Shown here piece after piece: positions 26,068 to 38,230 of a stretch of DNA of 64,000 nucleotides. The DNA lies in the NCBI RefSeq assembly GCF_013377235.1, contig NZ_CP016226.1, forward strand, positions 434,001 to 498,000. Direction: 5' to 3'. The stretch's first letter is position 1. Each line of letters starts with the position of its first letter. Source of the stretch: Mannheimia varigena (GTDB lineage: Bacteria; Pseudomonadota; Gammaproteobacteria; Enterobacterales; Pasteurellaceae). The position numbers and the translations under genes were made by a program. The notes under the pieces were generated by a model. The model had not been told where the DNA came from and made no database searches. It saw nothing but the letters and a program-made list of their open reading frames with translations.

Positions 26068-26093
26068 AATTTTGTGATTCAGATCACATTTTT
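26068..26093. promoter_or_regulatory. CRP-binding site upstream of maeB
   Basis: TGTGA (26073-26077), six bases, TCACA (26084-26088): both half-sites of the CRP consensus match perfectly, with A/T flanks on both sides. Centred about 85 bases before the maeB ATG. The alternative, FNR (TTGAT-N4-ATCAA), does not fit. Confidence 0.75.
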
Positions 26094-26128
26094 TGAAATT
26101 CTACAGAAAATAGGCTATAAACGAACGT

Positions 26129-27055
26129 TTAACTAATACTCTTTAGGTATTTAATATTTCGATTAATAAAATAATTCACTATTTCTACCGCAATATTTAC
26201 TTCATTCACTTGCTCTATGCCCTCAAAACCTGGGCTTGCGTTGACTTCTAAAATAACCGTACCATTTTTTGTTCGCAAAAAATCCACACCAGCAACATCA
26301 AGCCCTAAAACTTTAGTCGCTTTAACTGCTAATTCTTTTTCTTCTTCACTTAATTCAATACGGCGTGCAATTCCACCTTGATGAAGATTGGCTCGAAAGT
26401 CTTCTGAAACATTATTTCTATTCATTGCAGCTATCACACTCTCTCCAATCACAAAAGCACGAATATCTTTCCCTTTTGCCTCACTGATGAATTGCTGGCA
26501 TAAATAAGGCTCACCAACTTGCCTAAAAGTTGATAGCACAGCCTCCGCATTAGGCTTATTTTCAAACAACATTACGCCATTACCTTGAGAGCCATTCAAG
26601 ACTTTTGAAATGGTAGGGAAAGAGAAATGATCTAATTGCGATTTAACCGAAACTAAATTCCCTGCAAAATTGGTATGTGGTATAGGTAAAGTATGTTCGG
26701 ATAATTTTTGCAACGATCGCCATTTGTTTCGGGCTAAAGCAAATGCTTCAGAGTGATTCAAAACAGGAATACCTTTCGCTTCAAAATGGCGTAGCACAGC
26801 ACAGCCCATTTCCGTACTACTTGTACCAAAACGAGGCAAAATACCATCGTAATCCTTCAATAAAACAGGCTCTGGGCGATGTTTCTCGTAGCTTTCTCCT
26901 TCTTGGTAAAAAATCTCAAAGGTCCCATTTTTTAGAGAAAGTAGCATTCTGTTAGGATCTAAAATATCCAGTTCGATCCCTCTTTCTACACAGGCTTCTT
27001 TAATTCGTTTGCAACTATATAAGCGAGGCTCACGGCATAGCATTAGCCATCTCAT
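26129..27055 (-). CDS. rimK: RimK, ATP-grasp glutamate ligase for ribosomal protein S6
   Basis: 308 residues. ATP-grasp fold with SKVLNGSQGNGVMLF, CQQFISEAKGKDIRAFVIG, and the metal-binding end VILEVNASPGFEGIE. It adds glutamates to the C-terminus of S6 and can make poly-glutamate. It overlaps nfsA by ATGA, the nfsA-rimK order known in enterobacteria. Confidence 0.92.
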   Translation of the reverse strand: MRWLMLCREPRLYSCKRIKEACVERGIELDILDPNRMLLSLKNGTFEIFYQEGESYEKHRPEPVLLKDYDGILPRFGTSSTEMGCAVLRHFEAKGIPVLNHSEAFALARNKWRSLQKLSEHTLPIPHTNFAGNLVSVKSQLDHFSFPTISKVLNGSQGNGVMLFENKPNAEAVLSTFRQVGEPYLCQQFISEAKGKDIRAFVIGESVIAAMNRNNVSEDFRANLHQGGIARRIELSEEEKELAVKATKVLGLDVAGVDFLRTKNGTVILEVNASPGFEGIEQVNEVNIAVEIVNYFINRNIKYLKSIS

Positions 27056-27777
27056 TTTTTCAATAATCCTTTCTGATTAAAAAACGGCAGAATATGTGGA
27101 CGAACGGGTTTGTCTAAAGTTTTATGAATTGCGACTTGCCATTGCTGAGGTTCGCCAATTCTCGCTTGGTAGTAAGCGGTCAAATTTTCGTTATATTTTG
27201 CAAATTCTAGCTCATCAAAAGGCTGATACTGATTAGTATGACAAATCAAAGTGTTTGGTAAACGAGGTTTTAAATCAGGATCTTGTGCAGGATAGCCCAA
27301 ACACATTCCGACTAATGGTACACAGTATTCAGGCAAATTTAATGCTTCGGATACACGTTTAATATCATTACGCAATGCACCAATATAAACACCACCTAAC
27401 CCTAAAGACTCTGCTGCTAACAGTACATTTTGAGCAAAAATTCCCGTATCAACCGCTCCAATAATCGACACTTCAGCCCATTCTAATTGGGATTCTGGTA
27501 CAAGCTGTTTGTGTTTATTAAAATCAATGCAAAACACTAAAAACTCTGCACAGTCCACCACATATTGCATACCTGAAACCTCTCTTAAGGTTTCACGAAT
27601 TTGTTTATCCGTGACACGGATAACGCTTACGCATTGTAAGTGATTCGAGCTAGACGCCACTTTTCCAGCATGAATTAAGGTTTGGAAAATCTCTTCTGAA
27701 ATAGGTTGTTCGCTAAATTTACGAATAGAACGATGAGATAATATCGTGTCAAGTGTTGCTTTGCTTTGTATTTTCAT
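27052..27777 (-). CDS. nfsA: NfsA, NADPH-dependent oxygen-insensitive nitroreductase
   Basis: 241 residues, FMN-binding nitroreductase fold. SHRSIRKFSEQPISEEI and AGKVASSSNHLQ form the FMN site near the N-terminus; AAESLGLGGVYIGALRND and PLVGMCLGYPAQDPDLKPRLP are NfsA-subfamily landmarks. Reduces nitroaromatics and quinones. First gene of the nfsA-rimK operon. Confidence 0.9.
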   Translation of the reverse strand: MKIQSKATLDTILSHRSIRKFSEQPISEEIFQTLIHAGKVASSSNHLQCVSVIRVTDKQIRETLREVSGMQYVVDCAEFLVFCIDFNKHKQLVPESQLEWAEVSIIGAVDTGIFAQNVLLAAESLGLGGVYIGALRNDIKRVSEALNLPEYCVPLVGMCLGYPAQDPDLKPRLPNTLICHTNQYQPFDELEFAKYNENLTAYYQARIGEPQQWQVAIHKTLDKPVRPHILPFFNQKGLLKK

Positions 27778-27789
27778 ATTAATGCTCTT

Positions 27790-28563
27790 TTAAAGTTTAT
27801 CTAAATAATGCTTACCATCTAGCAAATTAACTTGTCGGATAATCCACGCTTGCCGTTTTCGCATGCTTGAACCGGGCTTATCAACTTTAAAGACTAGAGG
27901 GTTAGGTAAGGAGGCGGCTAATAATGCAGCTTCTTGCAAGTTCAAATTTTTTGCGGATTTCTTGAAAAAATGTTGAGCTGCGGCTTCAACACCAAAAATC
28001 CCCTGCCCAAATTCTGCAATATTAAGATACACCTCAAGAATGCGTGATTTCGTCCAAATATGCTCAACCAAAATAGTCAGGGGGGCTTCAATACCTTTTC
28101 TCACCCAACTCTGCCCATGCCATAGAAAAAGATTTTTTACGGTTTGTTGAGAAATCGTAGAGCCACCACGTATTTTTCTTGATTTCGCATTTAATTTTAA
28201 CACCTTTTCTATTGCACCAAGATCTAAACCAAAATGACTCTCAAAATTTTGATCTTCCGAAGCAATTACCGCCATTTGCATTTGCCAAGAAATATCCTCA
28301 AGGCTTACCCATTTCTTCTTGATGCTATATGAATTGCCTTTTAGTGTATTCTCTACTTTTTTCTGTAGCATATAAGCTGAATACGGCACAGGCAAAACAG
28401 AAAAAAGTAAAGTGCCTATCAAGAATAAACTTCCGAAAAAAGTAAATAAACGACTAAAACCAAACCAAAACCAGCTTGATTTTGTTCTTATTTTTCGAGG
28501 AATAAAAAAAAGCCCTATTTTCTTCAAAAGAGAGCTTAGAAAACGGTTCTTATGCTTTGCCAT
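27790..28563 (-). CDS. mtgA: MtgA, monofunctional peptidoglycan transglycosylase
   Basis: 257 residues with an N-terminal membrane anchor (about 33-57) and a GT51 domain: VIASEDQNFESHFGLD holds the catalytic Glu, then RGGSTISQQTVKNLFLW and KSRILEVYLNIAEFGQGIFGVE. It polymerises lipid II into glycan strands. It starts directly after the trpR stop, the same trpR-mtgA order seen in Haemophilus. Confidence 0.94.
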   Translation of the reverse strand: MAKHKNRFLSSLLKKIGLFFIPRKIRTKSSWFWFGFSRLFTFFGSLFLIGTLLFSVLPVPYSAYMLQKKVENTLKGNSYSIKKKWVSLEDISWQMQMAVIASEDQNFESHFGLDLGAIEKVLKLNAKSRKIRGGSTISQQTVKNLFLWHGQSWVRKGIEAPLTILVEHIWTKSRILEVYLNIAEFGQGIFGVEAAAQHFFKKSAKNLNLQEAALLAASLPNPLVFKVDKPGSSMRKRQAWIIRQVNLLDGKHYLDKL

Positions 28564-28875
28564 TTACTTCATACCGTTAAGTTTCGCATTCACCCATTGC
28601 AAGAAATTCGGGTCTAGTGTTTTGAGCATATTTGAGCCACGAGTAATAGTTGCCGCACTGGTGTTCAAATTTTGCTGAATCTCACGTTGGGATACATCAC
28701 CTTTTAATAATGACTGCACAATCTGCAAGCGTAATCCTAATGATCCTCGTTCATCCGCTGTCAGAAACATAGAGAACAGAGGTTCTAACTTATCTTCACT
28801 TACTGCTTGTTTGAGTAAATCTAAGAATTGTTCCCATTCTTTTGGATCTCGTTGGTTATAAAGTGTTTTCATCAC
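28564..28875 (-). CDS. trpR: TrpR, tryptophan-responsive repressor
   Basis: 103 residues, the family length. The helix-turn-helix is in VSQREIQQNLNTSAATITRGSN, preceded by the tryptophan-pocket stretch LGLRLQIVQSLL. A second Met at codon 2 leaves the exact start open. With bound tryptophan it represses trp genes; a matching operator sits before ydfG-trpB-trpA in this same window. Operon with mtgA. Confidence 0.93.
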   Translation of the reverse strand: MMKTLYNQRDPKEWEQFLDLLKQAVSEDKLEPLFSMFLTADERGSLGLRLQIVQSLLKGDVSQREIQQNLNTSAATITRGSNMLKTLDPNFLQWVNAKLNGMK

Positions 28876-28888
28876 GCCCTCTCAATAA

Positions 28889-28936
28889 ACAAGCGGTAGA
28901 TTTTTTGCAAAAATTTGCAAGAAAAAGACCGCTTGT
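28889..28936. terminator. uptake-word dyad between lolA and trpR
   Basis: ACAAGCGGT (28889-28897) faces ACCGCTTGT (28928-28936); the inner bases (TTTTTTGC / GCAAGAAAAA) extend the stem. Terminator for lolA. Confidence 0.7.
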
Positions 28937-28943
28937 TATTCAA

Positions 28944-29585
28944 TTATTTTTTCGATTTCTTGCCACCACGTTGGTCGTCTAATTCCGCCCCTTTTGGCAC
29001 GCTGAATTTGAATAAATCGTTTGAAACACCGCCTGTGGTAATGTTACGCAATACATATAAATTACTCTGCCCATCACGCTCAATCGTACTGAAGCCTTTG
29101 AGTAAGCCGTTTGAGTCAATTCGCACATCAAACTGTTTTAAATTGCTTTTTTTCGATTTTGGCTTTAATACGAAAGTGTCCGCATTTTGTGTCACATCAT
29201 ATTGATTCCAATGGTTTTTATCGCTACTGGTTAATAGCACAAACGGCGTATTATTCACCGCATCTTGCACCGTATTCACTGTTACTTGCGAAACGAACGG
29301 ATCGTAAAACCATAAATCTTTACCGTCCGACACAATTAAATTTTCCTGTGGCGATTTGGTATCCATTCTAAATAAATTCGGGCGTTTTACTTGGAATTTA
29401 CCTTTGCCTTTTTGGATCTCTTTCCCTTTGCTTGAACGGACAGTTTGGTCGAAATCAGCACTGTATTGGCTGACTTGCTCTAAACGGCGTTGTAATTCGG
29501 CAACTGATTGTGCATCAGCAAACGCTGTGCCTGCAAAGCCTAATAATGTTAAAGCGAATACTGATTTTTTGAATAATGTTTTCAT
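28944..29585 (-). CDS. lolA: LolA, periplasmic lipoprotein carrier
   Basis: 213-residue precursor with signal peptide ending GTAFA and a mature start DAQSVAELQRRL. LolA-fold strands YSADFDQTVRSSKGKEIQKG, GKFQVKRPNLFRMD and ENLIVSDGKDLWFYDPFVSQVT follow. It takes lipoproteins from LolCDE and hands them to LolB at the outer membrane. The two lipoproteins in this window are potential clients. Confidence 0.94.
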   Translation of the reverse strand: MKTLFKKSVFALTLLGFAGTAFADAQSVAELQRRLEQVSQYSADFDQTVRSSKGKEIQKGKGKFQVKRPNLFRMDTKSPQENLIVSDGKDLWFYDPFVSQVTVNTVQDAVNNTPFVLLTSSDKNHWNQYDVTQNADTFVLKPKSKKSNLKQFDVRIDSNGLLKGFSTIERDGQSNLYVLRNITTGGVSNDLFKFSVPKGAELDDQRGGKKSKK

Positions 29586-29704
29586 CTGTTTTCCTTATTG
29601 TTCAAAGAAGATTTGTGTTTCTTTGACAACGAAATAGTTAAAAGTTTCATATTGATGAACTGCTACAACAATACAATAAAAAGAGGGAATTGTATAGCGT
29701 TAGA

Positions 29705-32563
<2,859 letters not shown>

Positions 32564-32628
32564 AAAAAATCTCTTGAAATTCGGGGAAATATAGGCGGTA
32601 TTATACAAGAATAGCGAAAGAAAGGGGC

Positions 32629-32667
32629 AAAAAAAGCGTATTTCAGCCATAGCCAAAATACGCTTAA
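32629..32667 (-). terminator. terminator of the sulfate-transport operon
   Basis: AAGCGTATTT (32634-32643) / AAATACGCTT (32656-32665); on the minus strand followed by TTTTTTTGCC. It ends sbp-cysT-cysW-cysA. Confidence 0.88.
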
Positions 32668-32671
32668 AGTA

Positions 32672-33745
32672 TTAGATCATATATTCAATTAACTCATTTT
32701 GAATAAAGAAATTGAGTAACTGAGGTTCTAAATACACTTCTTCGCCTAATGTGAAGCCTTCTTGAAGGAATTGGTTGTAGCTGACAGAAACATCAATAGG
32801 CAAATCGCTCACGTTTGATAACACTTCGATTTCTACTGTCGGACCTGCGGTATGAATTCGTTGAATTCGCCCCACAATCGTATTATCTGTTTTATTTTTG
32901 CTTATTGCGATTTCGTGTGGGCGAACATAAACCACTACATCTTCTGCTGAATAATAGCTATCCACTTTACGTTGGAATTTATCAATATGTAGCGTGCCGT
33001 TGAAGATATAGCCTTGCAGTAAATTTACATCGCCAAGAAAATCTGCCACAAAAGCGGTTCTTGGTTGCTTATATACTTGTTCAGGCGAACCTATCTGCTC
33101 AACTTTTCCTTTATTCATCAACACAATTTTATCAGCGACTTCTAAGGCTTCGTCTTGGTCGTGGGTTACAAACAAACTTGTTACATTCATTTCGTGATGG
33201 AAATCTCGTAACCAGCGACGGAGATCTTTCCGCACCTTTGCATCTAACGCCCCAAACGGTTCATCAAGTAACAAGACTTTAGGATCGGTTGCAATCGATC
33301 TTGCTAATGCCACCCGTTGTCGCTGTCCGCCCGAAAGTTGATCCGGGTAACGCTTACCAATATGTTCTAACTGAATGAGTTCTAGCAAGTACTTCACTTT
33401 GGCTTGAATTTCCGCTTCGCTCAATCGCTCTGATTTGGGTTTCATTCTTAATCCAAAGGCAATATTATCAGCAATCGTCATATGGCGGAAAAGAGCATAA
33501 TGTTGAAAGACGAAGCCAATATCTCTCTCTTTGGCAAATAACTGCGTGACCTCATTTTGATCAAACAAGATCTTGCCGCTACTAGCGGTTTCAAGCCCAG
33601 CAATAATGCGTAGTAAGGTAGTTTTACCACAGCCAGATGGCCCGAGCAAAGCCGTAAGCTCGCCGTTGTTAATTGTTAAGTTGATATCGTGCAGTACCTG
33701 TGTTTGCCCGAACTGTTTATTCAAATGATGTATGCTGATTGTCAT
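32672..33745 (-). CDS. cysA: CysA, sulfate/thiosulfate ABC transporter ATPase
   Basis: 357 residues. Walker A GPSGCGKTT, signature LSGGQRQRVALARSIA, Walker B VLLLDEPFGALD, switch VTHDQDEA and a C-terminal TOBE-type regulatory domain (VVYVRPHEIAI). It powers the CysTW permease with Sbp as binding protein. Last gene of the operon, 18 bases after cysW. Confidence 0.96.
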   Translation of the reverse strand: MTISIHHLNKQFGQTQVLHDINLTINNGELTALLGPSGCGKTTLLRIIAGLETASSGKILFDQNEVTQLFAKERDIGFVFQHYALFRHMTIADNIAFGLRMKPKSERLSEAEIQAKVKYLLELIQLEHIGKRYPDQLSGGQRQRVALARSIATDPKVLLLDEPFGALDAKVRKDLRRWLRDFHHEMNVTSLFVTHDQDEALEVADKIVLMNKGKVEQIGSPEQVYKQPRTAFVADFLGDVNLLQGYIFNGTLHIDKFQRKVDSYYSAEDVVVYVRPHEIAISKNKTDNTIVGRIQRIHTAGPTVEIEVLSNVSDLPIDVSVSYNQFLQEGFTLGEEVYLEPQLLNFFIQNELIEYMI

Positions 33746-33763
33746 TGTTCCCCCAATTTATTC

Positions 33764-34588
33764 CTAAGCAAGTTCACGGACTAATTTATGCTCTGTCCAT
33801 TGACGCAAAAAGAGCAAAATTAACGATAAGCACAGCAGTAAAATTGCCACGCTGAATGCCGCTGCGGCGTTATATTCGTTATATAAAATTTCGATTTGTA
33901 GCGGTAAGGTATTCGTCACTCCTCGAATATGCCCAGACACCACCGACACCGCCCCAAACTCGCCTAATGCTCTTGCGGTACAAAGCACCACACCGTGTAA
34001 TAATGCCCATTTGATGTTAGGGAGTGTTACATAACAAAAAATCTGCCAGCCATTTGCCCCTAATACAGTAGCCGCCTCTTCCTCCGCCACACCTTGAGCC
34101 TCCATTACAGGAATAATTTCACGAGCCACAAAAGGCACAGAAATAAATAATGTGGCTAAAATAATACCCGGAATTGCATAAATTATTTGAAAATCGACCG
34201 CTTGTAAGTGCGGATAGAGCCAACTTTGCGCCCCAAATAGCAACACATAAATCAAACCAGCCACAATAGGCGAAATGGAAAACGGTAAATCAATCAGCGT
34301 TAAAAGTAGCTGTCTGCCCCTAAATTGATACTTTGTTACCACCCAAGCCGCCGCAATGCCAAATATCACATTTAACGGCACAGCAATGCTCACAGCGAGT
34401 AAGGTTAATTTTAGGGCGGAGAGGGTATCTTCCTCACTAATCGCCTCCCAAAAGAAAATAAATCCTTTGGCAAATCCTTGTGCAATCACGGTTAAAAGGG
34501 GTAACACTAAAATCAATGCGAATAATATTAACGCTGAAGCAATCAGAAAATATTCTGCAAGCGGTCGTTTTTTTATGATTTTTTGCAT
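33764..34588 (-). CDS. cysW: CysW, sulfate/thiosulfate permease subunit
   Basis: 274 residues with six membrane helices. The BPD-transport EAA loop reads ATVLGANGWQIFCYVTLPNIKWALLHG (core ATVLGANGWQIFCY). ALGEFGAVSVVSGHI is CysW-typical. It pairs with CysT. Confidence 0.94.
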   Translation of the reverse strand: MQKIIKKRPLAEYFLIASALILFALILVLPLLTVIAQGFAKGFIFFWEAISEEDTLSALKLTLLAVSIAVPLNVIFGIAAAWVVTKYQFRGRQLLLTLIDLPFSISPIVAGLIYVLLFGAQSWLYPHLQAVDFQIIYAIPGIILATLFISVPFVAREIIPVMEAQGVAEEEAATVLGANGWQIFCYVTLPNIKWALLHGVVLCTARALGEFGAVSVVSGHIRGVTNTLPLQIEILYNEYNAAAAFSVAILLLCLSLILLFLRQWTEHKLVRELA

Positions 34589-34596
34589 ATTTTCTC

Positions 34597-35412
34597 CTAC
34601 TTCCCTGTTCGTTTTGCAAAATAGCGTTGAATGTAATTAATCACAAAAATCAAGATAAATGAGATGATGAGCATCATCGCCCCAATGGTTGCTGCACTTA
34701 CATAATCATATTGATCAAGTTTTGAGACGATCACGAGCGGTAAAATCTCCGTTCTAAAAGGCAAGTTACCCGAAATAAAGGCCACCGAGCCATACTCGCC
34801 TAAACCTCTAGCAAAAGCTAAGGTAAAGCCTGTAATCCAAGCGGGCAGAATGGCTGGAAAAATCACATAACGAAAACGTTGCCAGCTTGAAGCCCCAAGT
34901 ATTTCAGCGGCTTCTTCCACATCTTTTGGCAAATCCTCTAGCACGGGCTGTAGCGTTCTTACCACAAAAGGCAAAGCAACAAAGAGCAAAGCAAGCATAA
35001 TGCCTAATGCACTGTAGGCAATTTTGAAATCAAAGAACTGCCCTATAACACCGTTACGGGCGTAAATCGCAGTTAATGCAATGCCTGCAACGGCAGTTGG
35101 CAGAGCAAACGGCATATCAATAAAGGTATCCATCCAGCGTTTTCCCCAAAATTGATATCGCACTAATACCCAAGCTAATAGTAAGCCGATAAAAGCATTA
35201 ATGAGTGCCGCAAAAAATGCGGTGCTAAGTGATAGCTTCAATGCAGTTAAAAGTTGGCGACTGGTTATCAGTTTCCAGAATTGCTCTGCTGAAATTTGGG
35301 CGGAATAGACAAATAAACTGGCTAATGGAATAAGCACAACCAAACTTAAAAAAGTAACCGTGTAGCCTAAACTTAAATTAAATCCCGGGATAAGGCGTGT
35401 TGTTGCAGACAT
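34597..35412 (-). CDS. cysT: CysT (CysU), sulfate/thiosulfate permease subunit
   Basis: 271 residues with six membrane helices. EAA loop AEILGASSWQRFRYVIFPAI and FARGLGEYGSVAFISGNLP identify the CysT subunit. Eight bases separate it from cysW. Confidence 0.94.
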   Translation of the reverse strand: MSATTRLIPGFNLSLGYTVTFLSLVVLIPLASLFVYSAQISAEQFWKLITSRQLLTALKLSLSTAFFAALINAFIGLLLAWVLVRYQFWGKRWMDTFIDMPFALPTAVAGIALTAIYARNGVIGQFFDFKIAYSALGIMLALLFVALPFVVRTLQPVLEDLPKDVEEAAEILGASSWQRFRYVIFPAILPAWITGFTLAFARGLGEYGSVAFISGNLPFRTEILPLVIVSKLDQYDYVSAATIGAMMLIISFILIFVINYIQRYFAKRTGK

Positions 35413-35435
35413 TTTATGCTCTCTTGTTATTCATT

Positions 35436-36473
35436 TTATTGGTAAATTTTTTCTAATATTTGGTCGAAAATACCGCCATCATCAAAAAAGCGAGCTTGAA
35501 TCTGTGAACTGTTCTCACCAAAAATTTCATCAAGTTTGCGTAAATTCAATACAGGAAATTGCTCCCGATATTGTTCTAAAATGGCTTGATTTACTGGTCG
35601 GTAATGATTTTTCGCAATAATATGCTGTGCTTCATCACTATAGAGATGCTTCACATAGGCTTCTGCTGCTTGGCGAGTGCCTTTTTTGTCCACTACGCTA
35701 TCTACCATTGCAACAGGTGGCTCAGCTAAAATAGAGGTTGGAGGCACTACAATTTCAACATTTTCGCCGCCTTCTTCTTTTAGAGCTAAGTGCGCTTCAT
35801 TTTCCCAAGTAAGCAAAACATCGCCTAAGCCACGTTGAATAAAGCTCATTGTTGCCCCTCTTGCTCCAGTGTCTAGCACTGGTACTTGGCGATAAACGTT
35901 GGTAGTAAATTCAAGAGCTTTCTCATCGCTACCAAAAGCTGTTTTGCCATAAACCCATACCGCAAAAAAATTCCATCTTGCCCCACCAGAAGTTTTAGGA
36001 TTAGGCGTGATAACCTCCACGCCCTCTTTCAACAGATCTTGCCAATCCAAAATTTGATGCGGATTGCCTTTTCTAACCAAAAAAACAATGGTAGACGTAT
36101 AAGGCGAGCTGTTATTTGCTAGTCGCTTCTGCCAATTTGGATCAATAAGCTGCTGGTTGCGGTTTAAAGCATCAATATCGCTTGATAAAGCAAGAGTAAC
36201 TACATCAGCTTGCAAACCATCAATCACAGCACGAGCTTGTTTGCCCGAACCACCGTGCGATGTTTTAACTGCAAGAGAAGTATCTCCCGTTAAAGATTGC
36301 CAATGCTTTTCAAATAACGGGTTGTATTCTTTATAGAGTTCACGAGTTGGATCGTAAGAAACATTTAATAAGGTTTGAGCCATTGCACTACTCGAAATAA
36401 AACTGCCCATCATTGCAATGAATACTGCTTTACAAGCGGTCGTTTTTATAAAATTTTTTGCAAATAACCTCAT
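35436..36473 (-). CDS. sbp: Sbp, periplasmic sulfate-binding protein
   Basis: 345-residue precursor with signal peptide ending SSAMA. Sulfate-binding signatures are LLNVSYDPTRELYKEYN, SHGGSGKQARAVIDG, SSPYTSTIVFLVRKGNP and NPKTSGGARWNFFA. The pattern follows E. coli Sbp more than CysP (thiosulfate), although the two bind overlapping ligands. First gene of sbp-cysT-cysW-cysA, divergent from cysG. Confidence 0.93.
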   Translation of the reverse strand: MRLFAKNFIKTTACKAVFIAMMGSFISSSAMAQTLLNVSYDPTRELYKEYNPLFEKHWQSLTGDTSLAVKTSHGGSGKQARAVIDGLQADVVTLALSSDIDALNRNQQLIDPNWQKRLANNSSPYTSTIVFLVRKGNPHQILDWQDLLKEGVEVITPNPKTSGGARWNFFAVWVYGKTAFGSDEKALEFTTNVYRQVPVLDTGARGATMSFIQRGLGDVLLTWENEAHLALKEEGGENVEIVVPPTSILAEPPVAMVDSVVDKKGTRQAAEAYVKHLYSDEAQHIIAKNHYRPVNQAILEQYREQFPVLNLRKLDEIFGENSSQIQARFFDDGGIFDQILEKIYQ

Positions 36474-36560
36474 TTAACATTTCTCCAACTTATTATTTAT
36501 GAATGCCATAAAATCTAGCGGTTAAATATAAATTGGTAAAAGAACCAAAAATTTTTTAAT

Positions 36561-36637
36561 ATTCTTTAAAAGAATAAAAAGCTAAAACTCATATAAAACA
36601 ACCTATTCTTTCATTAATTTATTCCTAAATGGAATAA
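36561..36637. promoter_or_regulatory. two dyads between sbp and cysG, candidate CysB sites
   Basis: ATTCTTTAAAAGAAT (36561-36575) is a perfect palindrome around a central base, and TTATTCC-TAAAT-GGAATAA (36619-36637) has 7-bp perfect arms. Both lie in the divergent control region of sulfur genes and contain the ATTCY wording seen in LysR-type CysB sites. CysB binding is inferred from position; the dyads themselves are plain. Confidence 0.4.
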
Positions 36638-36724
36638 TCTATAAAATGTCGTTATTTCTACCCTTCAATAATTTCATTTATAACTAATCGCAATAAAACT
36701 ACATTTATTTAAAAAGGATATGCA

Positions 36725-38161
36725 ATGAGTTATTTACCTATTTTTGTCGATTTAAAAAAACGCCCTGTTTTAGTTGTAGGTGGCGGACACGTTGCCACTC
36801 GCAAAATTACTGCGTTATTAAAAGTGGGGGCTAACGTGAAAATTGTGGCTCGTGAATTAGATAGCCCTTTGCATAACCTACTTGAGGAAGGAAAAGTGGA
36901 ATGGTTCGCAACAGAATTCGAGCCAGAGCAAGTTAATCAAGCCTATCTCATTATTGCTGCCACCGATGATAATGAACTTAACAACTTTGTATTTAAAAGT
37001 GCCGAAGCCGCACAGCGTTTGGTTAATGTAGTGGATGACCAACCGCATTGCAGCTATATCTTCCCTTCTGTGATCGACCGTTCGCCGATTCAAATTGCGA
37101 TTTCAAGCGGTGGTGCAGCCCCTGTGTTAATTCGTCTATTGCGTGAAAAATTAGAAGCCTTAATTCCACAAAATGTGGGCGAAATAGCAAGTATTTCAGG
37201 CAGATGGCGAAATGCAGTAAAAGCAAAATTCCCGCATATGACTCAACGCAGACGCTTTTGGGAAAAGCTGTTCACTAATTTGCATTTTCAACGTTTAACC
37301 GAAACCCACCAAACAGCTCAAGCAGAAGCATTATTAGAACAAGAATTAGAAGCTGACAACCCAATTATTGGCGAAGTTTCACTCGTAGGAGCAGGGCCGG
37401 GCGATGCTGGCTTGCTAACACTTAAAGGCTTACAAGCCATTCAGCAAGCTGATGTCGTGCTTTATGATGCGTTAGTGTCTGAAAGCGTATTAGAGTTGGT
37501 TCGCCGTGATGCTGACCGAGTATTTGTTGGCAAACGAGCAGGTAAAGACTGTGTAAAACAAGAAGAAACCAATGCTCTTTTAGTGAAATATGCGAAAAAA
37601 GGAAAGCGTGTTGTTCGCTTAAAAGGGGGCGATCCTTTTGTGTTTGGACGTGGCGGCGAAGAACTGGAAGTTTTAAAAGCGGAGAATATTCCATTTAATG
37701 TTGTACCTGGTATTACAGCCGCATTAGGTGCGACGGCATACGCTGGTATTCCGCTTACTCATCGTGATTATTCACAAAATGCAACCTTTATTACAGGGCA
37801 TATCAAGCCAGATGGCACAAGCCTAAAATGGGAAGCCCTTGCTCAAAGTAATCAAACATTAGTGGTTTATATGGGTACAATTAAAGCTGCGGAGCTTGCA
37901 AGCCAATTACAGAGATATGGCAAACCTGCCGACACGCCAGTCGCTATTGTCAGTAACGGTACATTACCAAATCAAAGCACACAAATCGGCACGTTAAGTG
38001 AATTGCCAGAACTTGCTGCGAATGCACCAACGCCTGCACTCATTGTGATTGGCGAGGTAGTAAAATTACAACCGCAACTTGCGTGGTTCGGCTCACAAGC
38101 CCAGCAATTTATTTCAACCCAAGAAACATTATGGAATAATCAATTAGAAAAATGTGCCTAA
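36725..38161 (+). CDS. cysG: CysG, siroheme synthase
   Basis: 478 residues. The N-terminal precorrin-2 dehydrogenase/ferrochelatase (1-210) has VVGGGHVATRKI with the NAD loop. The C-terminal SUMT methyltransferase has VGAGPGDAGLLTLKG, VRLKGGDPFVFGRGGEE and VVPGITAALGATAYAGIPLTHR (core GITAALGATAYAGIPLTHR). It converts uroporphyrinogen III to siroheme, the cofactor of CysI encoded downstream. AAAGGATAT precedes the ATG. Followed by its own terminator. Confidence 0.96.
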   Translation: MSYLPIFVDLKKRPVLVVGGGHVATRKITALLKVGANVKIVARELDSPLHNLLEEGKVEWFATEFEPEQVNQAYLIIAATDDNELNNFVFKSAEAAQRLVNVVDDQPHCSYIFPSVIDRSPIQIAISSGGAAPVLIRLLREKLEALIPQNVGEIASISGRWRNAVKAKFPHMTQRRRFWEKLFTNLHFQRLTETHQTAQAEALLEQELEADNPIIGEVSLVGAGPGDAGLLTLKGLQAIQQADVVLYDALVSESVLELVRRDADRVFVGKRAGKDCVKQEETNALLVKYAKKGKRVVRLKGGDPFVFGRGGEELEVLKAENIPFNVVPGITAALGATAYAGIPLTHRDYSQNATFITGHIKPDGTSLKWEALAQSNQTLVVYMGTIKAAELASQLQRYGKPADTPVAIVSNGTLPNQSTQIGTLSELPELAANAPTPALIVIGEVVKLQPQLAWFGSQAQQFISTQETLWNNQLEKCA

Positions 38162-38196
38162 ATAAATTAAATATCTATTTAATAACTAAATAGTAT

Positions 38197-38230
38197 AAAG
38201 AGCCTATTTTAATAAATAGGCTCTTTTATT
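38197..38230 (+). terminator. cysG terminator
   Basis: AAAGAGCCTATTT / AAATAGGCTCTTT, 13-bp arms, then TTATT. It separates cysG from cysH. Confidence 0.88.

Noticed and set aside
32564..32656. 31-codon extension of DNA polymerase I
   Set aside because: It overlaps the cysA-polA intergenic region without ribosome site or family similarity.
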